Positions 5,740 through 9,669 of a stretch of 9,669 nucleotides of DNA are shown piece after piece (position 1 is the first letter of the stretch; every line of letters begins with the position of its first letter). The notes below the pieces were generated by a model. The model searched no databases and was not told where the DNA came from. It saw only the letters and a program-made list of their open reading frames with translations. The DNA is from Thermoplasmata archaeon (lineage in GTDB: Archaea; Thermoplasmatota; Thermoplasmata; B31-G17): assembly GCA_003649915.1 (NCBI GenBank), contig QMTG01000036.1, positions 1 to 9,669 on the forward strand. Direction: 5' to 3'. The position numbers and the translations under genes are program-made.

Positions 5740-6971
5740 AACTCTCCGTGGATGAAAGATGGGATTTGATAGATAAGATTGCAAAGCAAACTGTGAAATA
5801 TGGTGTGTACAGGCACACTTTGAAGGATGCAATAGCAGAACTCACGGTCAAGCCGCTGACGGGCATACCATTTGCTATCGCAGTGCTTTATGGGTTCTGG
5901 TCTTTCTTTTGTGCGTTTGCAGGCTTTTTTACAGATGGTTTCTTTGTTAAGTTGTTCGATAACTACTGGTTGCCCTGGCTTCAAGAGGTTTTTCCAGGTA
6001 AAGGTGGATGGGTGTATTACATTCTTGTAGGCGACCCTACGGCGGACAATTGCTTTGAGGCTTTTGGAATGCTGACAAGTGGTCTATTCGTGGCCATAGG
6101 GGTTGTGTTACCTGCAATAATCGCTTTCTATCTATTCCTTATAATATTGGAGGATAGTGGTTACCTGCCTAGACTTGCGGTTCTTATTGATACAGCATTA
6201 CACAAAATCGGCCTGCATGGTTTTGCAGTAGTTCCAATGATACTTTCCCTTGGATGCAATGTTCCTGCTGTTGCAGCCACCAGGACACTAGAAACCAGAA
6301 AACAGCGTTTTATGATGGCTACACTCTTAGCGATATTCATACCCTGCGGAGCACAACTTGGTATCATGCTGGAAGTAATACCTGGATATGTCGGTTTTGT
6401 GATGATATACCTATTGGTAGGATTTTTCGTTTTTGGCTTCATCCTCAACAAATTAATACCAGGCAGATCACCAGAGATTCTTTTAGATGTACCGCCATAT
6501 CACATGCCAACAGCGAGAAATGTAAGGCGAAAATTGTGGGTGCGAGTAAGGAGTTTCTTCACAACAGCCATTCCTTTTGTCCTCTTAGGTGTGGTAATCG
6601 TCAACCTAATGTACCTGACAGGCTTCCTGGATTGGCTGGCAGATGTATTCGAGCCTATCTTGTGCGGATGGTTCGGCGTACCCAAAGAAACAGTAGGGCC
6701 GTTGATAGCAGCATTCCTGAGAAAAGATTTGGCGGTTGCACAGCTTTCCGCTATTGAGATGACCACATATCAACTGGTAACCTCGGTAGTGCTTGTCAGC
6801 CTCTATTTCCCATGCGTGGCAACCTTTGCCATGCTGATAAAAGAAGGCAGAGAAGGTGGATGGAAGGGCGTAGCACAGTACCTATTTGGCAGCCTTGCGG
6901 CATTAATTGTTGTGGTTTTCCTCTGGGGTGGATTGGTACACCTTATATGGATAATCCTGGGGGTGGCGTAA
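5736..6971 (+). CDS. feoB: FeoB membrane channel as a separate protein
   Basis: A 411-residue polytopic membrane protein equal to the C-terminal half of FeoB, the ferrous-iron permease. After a soluble stretch of about 40 residues (possibly a remnant of the GDI/linker) it has about eight or nine hydrophobic segments. Family hallmarks are EDSGYLPR (139-146), the gate motif GCNVPA (173-178) followed by ATRT, the cysteine motif IPCGAQ (202-207), FLRKDLAVAQL (327-337) and the second gate FPCVAT (358-363). The conserved cysteines C174, C204 and C360 are all present. The ATG at 5736 is chosen because a GGAGGTG site precedes it and it overlaps the GTPase stop; reading frame open further upstream is not used. 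A GTPase and channel made as two chains must associate non-covalently. Confidence 0.95.
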   Translation: MKLSVDERWDLIDKIAKQTVKYGVYRHTLKDAIAELTVKPLTGIPFAIAVLYGFWSFFCAFAGFFTDGFFVKLFDNYWLPWLQEVFPGKGGWVYYILVGDPTADNCFEAFGMLTSGLFVAIGVVLPAIIAFYLFLIILEDSGYLPRLAVLIDTALHKIGLHGFAVVPMILSLGCNVPAVAATRTLETRKQRFMMATLLAIFIPCGAQLGIMLEVIPGYVGFVMIYLLVGFFVFGFILNKLIPGRSPEILLDVPPYHMPTARNVRRKLWVRVRSFFTTAIPFVLLGVVIVNLMYLTGFLDWLADVFEPILCGWFGVPKETVGPLIAAFLRKDLAVAQLSAIEMTTYQLVTSVVLVSLYFPCVATFAMLIKEGREGGWKGVAQYLFGSLAALIVVVFLWGGLVHLIWIILGVA

Positions 6972-6972
6972 A

Positions 6973-7464
6973 ATGAGCGAAGAAGCGAAATTTATGATAG
7001 GGCGTATATACTTTGCAATATTCGGGCTCGTAGTACTGGGTATAGGCGCGGTTGAGATATTATTGGGCGTGACAGGAAGGAGTCTTGAGTGGGGAATAAT
7101 GGAGATGTCCGGCGAGTTCCTTCTCTGGCGAGGATTGATACTGTTCTTCGCAGGAGCATTCTACCTCTCAAGCATTAAGAATTTCGCAGACATCCATCAA
7201 CAGGCAAAGATAGTGATGGCAAGTTTGATGATATGGATCATCGCGGGTATGCAGATATTTAGCATGATACTGGAATCAATCCCAGGCGGAGAAGAGGGAG
7301 GATGGTTCAATACCTTTGAGGGGTTCTTAGCAAGTTATTCAGCGCCATACATTCCATCGCTGTTCCTGCTACCGTTCTCGCTTGTTGTGCTCTACTACAT
7401 TAAATTGCAGAAGGAAGCAGAAGAGCCCATCAATCAATGGGAGAAGGAAGAGAGATATGAATGA
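6973..7464 (+). CDS. Four-helix membrane protein of the feo operon, unknown function
   Basis: A 163-residue protein I do not recognise. It has four predicted membrane helices at about 8-33, 48-66, 79-102 and 126-144, a short glutamate/glycine loop (ESIPGGEEGG) between helices 3 and 4, and a charged C-terminal tail. There is no conserved cysteine, histidine pair or nucleotide site, so a catalytic role is not suggested. It starts one base after the FeoB channel stop, with a GGGGGTGG ribosome site about 7 bases upstream, and its end overlaps the next gene by 8 bases, so it is clearly part of the same transcript. It could be an accessory subunit of the FeoB channel or a stabiliser of the split complex; this rests on position only. 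Confidence 0.85.
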   Translation: MSEEAKFMIGRIYFAIFGLVVLGIGAVEILLGVTGRSLEWGIMEMSGEFLLWRGLILFFAGAFYLSSIKNFADIHQQAKIVMASLMIWIIAGMQIFSMILESIPGGEEGGWFNTFEGFLASYSAPYIPSLFLLPFSLVVLYYIKLQKEAEEPINQWEKEERYE

Positions 7465-7774
7465 AATGAGGATTCTGTCAATACTAAGCAAAGAAAATAT
7501 CGTGGATGTGGACACTCTCAGCAGAGAATTGGGGTTAAGCAACTCCACAGTCCGAGCTATGATCGACTTAATGGTTCATCACGGATATCTTGAAGAAATT
7601 CAATGTGGAAGTAGTTGCGGTATGTGCCCAATGAAATGCTCTTCCTCCTCATCCAAGATCAAGATGTATAGGCTGACTGAGAAAGGTATAGGGTGCATCG
7701 AAAAGCCCAAGAGGTGGTGTAAAGAAAAAGATAATAGTTGGGATTCGAATGATGAGGTCCCATCTTTTCTTTAG
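7457..7774 (+). CDS. feoC: FeoC-like winged-helix protein with a four-cysteine cluster
   Basis: A 105-residue cytosolic protein. Residues 4-46 form a winged helix (ILSILSKENIVDVDTLSRELGLSNSTVRAMIDLMVHHGYLEE). Its wing region then carries C50, C54, C57 and C61, spaced C-x3-C-x2-C-x3-C, followed by a serine run and a strand KIKMYRLTEKG. This layout is that of FeoC proteins, whose cysteines bind an oxygen-sensitive iron-sulfur cluster and whose contact with FeoB affects its stability or activity. Two more cysteines (C80, C88) lie in the tail, which is longer than usual. The ATG at 7457 overlaps the preceding gene by 8 bases and has a GGAAGAG stretch just upstream. It may act on FeoB or bind DNA. 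Confidence 0.82.
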   Translation: MNEMRILSILSKENIVDVDTLSRELGLSNSTVRAMIDLMVHHGYLEEIQCGSSCGMCPMKCSSSSSKIKMYRLTEKGIGCIEKPKRWCKEKDNSWDSNDEVPSFL

Positions 7775-8720
7775 ATTAAAACGACTAAGCATGTCTAAGG
7801 TAGCGACATTACTAATCGTTTTTATGTTAATCGTTGCGTTTGCACATGACTTGATAATTGGGATTTACAATGAAAATTATACAACAAATGATGGTGCGGA
7901 AGATGCCAATGATGTGGACAATATAAATTATAATCTTGGTGTACTGGTTGTCGCCCACGGGATGCTAGGCCAATGGAATGAGCGAGTAAAGGTATGGTTT
8001 AATGAGGAGGTATTCCTGCCTGTACCTGCGGAACTGGCATTTTTAGAATATTCGCCAGGACAAACGATAGAATCAGCGATTAAAGAACTTGAAGATGAGG
8101 GAGTGAACAGGATTATCGCCATTCCCCTGTTTATCTGTGGTAACAGCAGCCATACCCCCGAGGTTTATGAGGCCTTGGAAGATGCGGCAGGGGGTGAAGT
8201 GGAGGTTCTGTGCACTCGTGCAATGGACGATGACCCATTGGTTGCAGAGATATTGCTAGAACACGGCCTGAAACTATGCAAGGGGAACCCCTATGATCCG
8301 CGTGATACGAATATAAAGCCGGAAGATGCAACCCTCATCTTCTACGGCCACGGTGATGCCGAGGAGTGGTTCCAGAACTGGGTAGCCATAGCTGATTCCT
8401 TGAAAAGGCAGATTGAGAATAATCATACGTTCCATTTTAAGGAGGTTACTTACTGTTTTATGGGTGATGACAACTTGAAAAGTGCGGTGGAGAGTGCAAG
8501 TGGTCATCCATTGGTTGTTCCGTGGATGATTGCGCGCTCATCATACTCGGAAACCGATATCAGAAAGGAAGTTGGTACCTATATATTGACTGGTCAATGC
8601 GAATATGACGGCCAGTACTTGATAGACCACCCGAATACTGCTGAATGGGTAGAGAAAATGTTCTATGACTATGAGAATAACACAGTATGGTCCAATCAAG
8701 TGAATCAAAATGGAGTGTGA
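7749..8720 (+). CDS. Membrane-anchored CbiX/SirB-type chelatase-like protein
   Basis: 323 residues. A basic N-terminus and one hydrophobic helix (~17-39) are followed by an acidic linker and two chelatase-like lobes. Lobe 1 has GVLVVAHGM with H70, FLEYSPGQTIESAIKEL, and IPLFICGNSSHTPEV with H135; these match the two metal-binding histidines of CbiX/SirB, class II chelatases that insert cobalt or iron into sirohydrochlorin. Lobe 2 has FYGHGD (H201), but its matching VPWMIARSSYSETDI lacks the second histidine. The single helix predicts a domain outside the cell or facing the membrane, unusual for a family that is normally cytosolic; Desulfovibrio CbiKP is a known exported relative. The start could also be 7752 or 7791. 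It overlaps the FeoC-like gene by 26 bases. Confidence 0.85.
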   Translation: MMRSHLFFRLKRLSMSKVATLLIVFMLIVAFAHDLIIGIYNENYTTNDGAEDANDVDNINYNLGVLVVAHGMLGQWNERVKVWFNEEVFLPVPAELAFLEYSPGQTIESAIKELEDEGVNRIIAIPLFICGNSSHTPEVYEALEDAAGGEVEVLCTRAMDDDPLVAEILLEHGLKLCKGNPYDPRDTNIKPEDATLIFYGHGDAEEWFQNWVAIADSLKRQIENNHTFHFKEVTYCFMGDDNLKSAVESASGHPLVVPWMIARSSYSETDIRKEVGTYILTGQCEYDGQYLIDHPNTAEWVEKMFYDYENNTVWSNQVNQNGV

Positions 8721-9104
8721 ATGACTGTGAAAGACACTACGATAAAGAATTACATTATGGCGATATATGAAGCGGGTGGAGAAAAGGAATTTGTAAGAAC
8801 ATCAGATGTTGCAAAGGCGTTAAAATATAAACCTCCTTCCGTTACTGAGACCTTTCACAAGATGGCAAAGGAAGGCGTTATAGTGTATATACCCTATCGA
8901 GGAGTAAAACTCACAGAGAAGGGAAAAAGGATTGTCAATAAAACTATAGATAGACAGAGCACACTTAGAAGACTTCTATTATGCATGGGTGCACCGCCAG
9001 ACTTGGCAAAAATCGAATCCAAGAAACTTGAGCATGTAATCTCTGATAGGAGCATTGAATGTATTCGTAACTTCTTAAAAACTAGGGGGAGGAACAATGT
9101 GTGA
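8721..9104 (+). CDS. DtxR-family regulator with most metal ligands replaced
   Basis: A 127-residue DtxR/MntR-like protein: a winged helix at ~7-70 (VRTSDVAKALKYKPPSVTETFHKMAKEGVIVYIPYRGVKLTEKG) and a shorter dimer domain ending ~120; no SH3 domain. DtxR-family proteins repress iron or manganese uptake when metal binds. Aligning the closing LEHV motif with DtxR C102-x-x-E105-H106 gives K101, E104 and H105 here. The other ligand positions read N10 (Met10 in DtxR, Asp8 in MntR), Q79 (His79), R83 (Glu83) and K97 (His98). It may therefore be metal-independent or sense something else. Its ATG directly follows the previous TGA with no gap, with GGAGTG close by, so it is the last gene of the feo operon and a candidate for autoregulating it. 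Confidence 0.9.
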   Translation: MTVKDTTIKNYIMAIYEAGGEKEFVRTSDVAKALKYKPPSVTETFHKMAKEGVIVYIPYRGVKLTEKGKRIVNKTIDRQSTLRRLLLCMGAPPDLAKIESKKLEHVISDRSIECIRNFLKTRGRNNV

Positions 9105-9152
9105 AAAGATTTTGAAAACTGAAACAGTGTAGAGTGCGTTCAGGGTAGTAAT

Positions 9153-9162
9153 AGTTAAATAC
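9153..9162 (+). promoter_or_regulatory. TATA-like box for the second DtxR-family gene
   Basis: AGTTAAATAC is centred about 30 bases before the ATG at 9189, giving a leader of only a few bases. No ribosome site is present, consistent with near-leaderless translation and with transcription separate from the feo operon. Confidence 0.4.
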
Positions 9163-9188
9163 AATTCTTGCATTATCAGCAACTGAAT

Positions 9189-9669
9189 ATGGTTCGGGCT
9201 CCAAAACATGATACGGTTGGAAAAAAGGTAACGAGAAGAGAAGAGCAATATATAGAGGCAATATATGAAATAGTTAAGAAGAAAGGATATGCTAAGGTGA
9301 AAGATGTTTCAGAATTACTTGGCGTAGGGCTTTCCGCGGTTTCGGAAATGTTCAAGAAATTAGATGAGGATGGCTATGTAAATTACGAAAAATATGGTGG
9401 GGTAACACTCACAAAAAAAGGAGAAAAAGTAGCGGTCAAATTATCAAAAAAACATGAAGTGTTACGAGAATTTCTCATTATACTTGGCGTTGACGAAGAG
9501 GTGGCTGATGAAGATGCTTGCGAAATTGAGCACGTAGTAAGGCAGGAGACCATGGACAGGCTTACAAAGTTCGTTGAGTTTATTAAAAGCCGTAAAGATC
9601 CTCGTTGGTTAGAACGATTTAAAGAATATTATGAAACAGGTGAACTACCAGAATGCCCTCGAACGATTA
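9189..9669 (+). CDS. DtxR-family metal-dependent regulator, cut by the window end
   Basis: At least 160 residues, open to the right edge. The winged helix covers ~16-79 (REEQYIEAIYEI ... KVKDVSELLGVGLSAVSEMFKKLDEDGYV ... GGVTLTKKG), followed by the dimer/metal domain. Unlike its neighbour it keeps canonical ligands: H89 in KKHEVLREFL, and C111, E114, H115 in ACEIEHV (DtxR His79, Cys102, Glu105, His106), plus E23 matching MntR Glu11. The segment after FVEFIKSRKDPRW is longer than in the first paralogue and reaches a cysteine (C156) near the edge. It starts 84 bases after the first DtxR gene, from its own promoter. It is likely the true metal-sensing repressor of this locus, though iron versus manganese cannot be read from sequence alone. 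Confidence 0.9.
   Translation, partial: MVRAPKHDTVGKKVTRREEQYIEAIYEIVKKKGYAKVKDVSELLGVGLSAVSEMFKKLDEDGYVNYEKYGGVTLTKKGEKVAVKLSKKHEVLREFLIILGVDEEVADEDACEIEHVVRQETMDRLTKFVEFIKSRKDPRWLERFKEYYETGELPECPRTI

Noticed and set aside
5290..5984. Minus-strand frames opposite the feoB genes
   Set aside because: Shadows of well-identified genes, with no ribosome sites or motifs.
7382..7456. Upstream extension of the FeoC-like frame
   Set aside because: It overlaps the end of the membrane protein in another frame and has no winged-helix content; the ATG at 7457 is better placed.
9093..9131. Small frame starting at the end of the first DtxR gene (11 codons)
   Set aside because: Too short and without support; most likely chance.

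Overview
The window reads as archaeal, most likely a euryarchaeon. Three things point that way: a tRNA gene interrupted at position 37/38 by an intron with a textbook bulge-helix-bulge, TATA-like boxes about 25-30 bases ahead of leaderless genes, and strong GGAGGTG ribosome sites inside a tightly packed operon. The gene families present (archaeal coiled-coil/RING-like protein, split FeoB, DtxR paralogues) would fit Thermoplasmata or a relative, but the sequence alone does not fix the lineage.

Layout. (1) Bases 3-2738 hold most of a very long helical protein made of twelve repeats of about 63 residues, then a CARDB-like beta domain and a RING-like zinc domain. Its true start is probably left of the window. 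(2) A convergent LURP-one/tubby-like gene lies on the minus strand (2808-3401). (3) A tRNA-Pro(CGG) gene (3558-3834) carries a 202-nt intron built from two near-identical 56-nt repeats around a hairpin. The same core motif recurs three more times just downstream of the tRNA. (4) Bases 4021-4680 have no gene I can defend. (5) A compact ferrous-iron operon runs from 4765 to 9104: feoA, feoA, feoB GTPase, feoB membrane channel, a four-helix membrane protein, a FeoC-like winged helix with four clustered cysteines, a membrane-anchored CbiX-type chelatase-like protein, and a DtxR-family regulator. (6) A second DtxR-family gene starts at 9189 under its own promoter and runs off the right edge.

How the operon may work. 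FeoB is divided into a soluble GTPase and a separate permease, joined by a 4-base start/stop overlap, so the two chains must assemble after translation, perhaps with the two FeoA proteins. The FeoC-like protein and the DtxR-like protein would sense iron or redox state. The unusual parts are the unknown membrane protein, the chelatase-like protein tethered to the membrane, and the first DtxR paralogue, in which almost all expected metal ligands are replaced while the neighbouring paralogue keeps most of them. I regard this extended feo locus, and the repeat-built tRNA intron with its downstream relatives, as the two most interesting things in the window.
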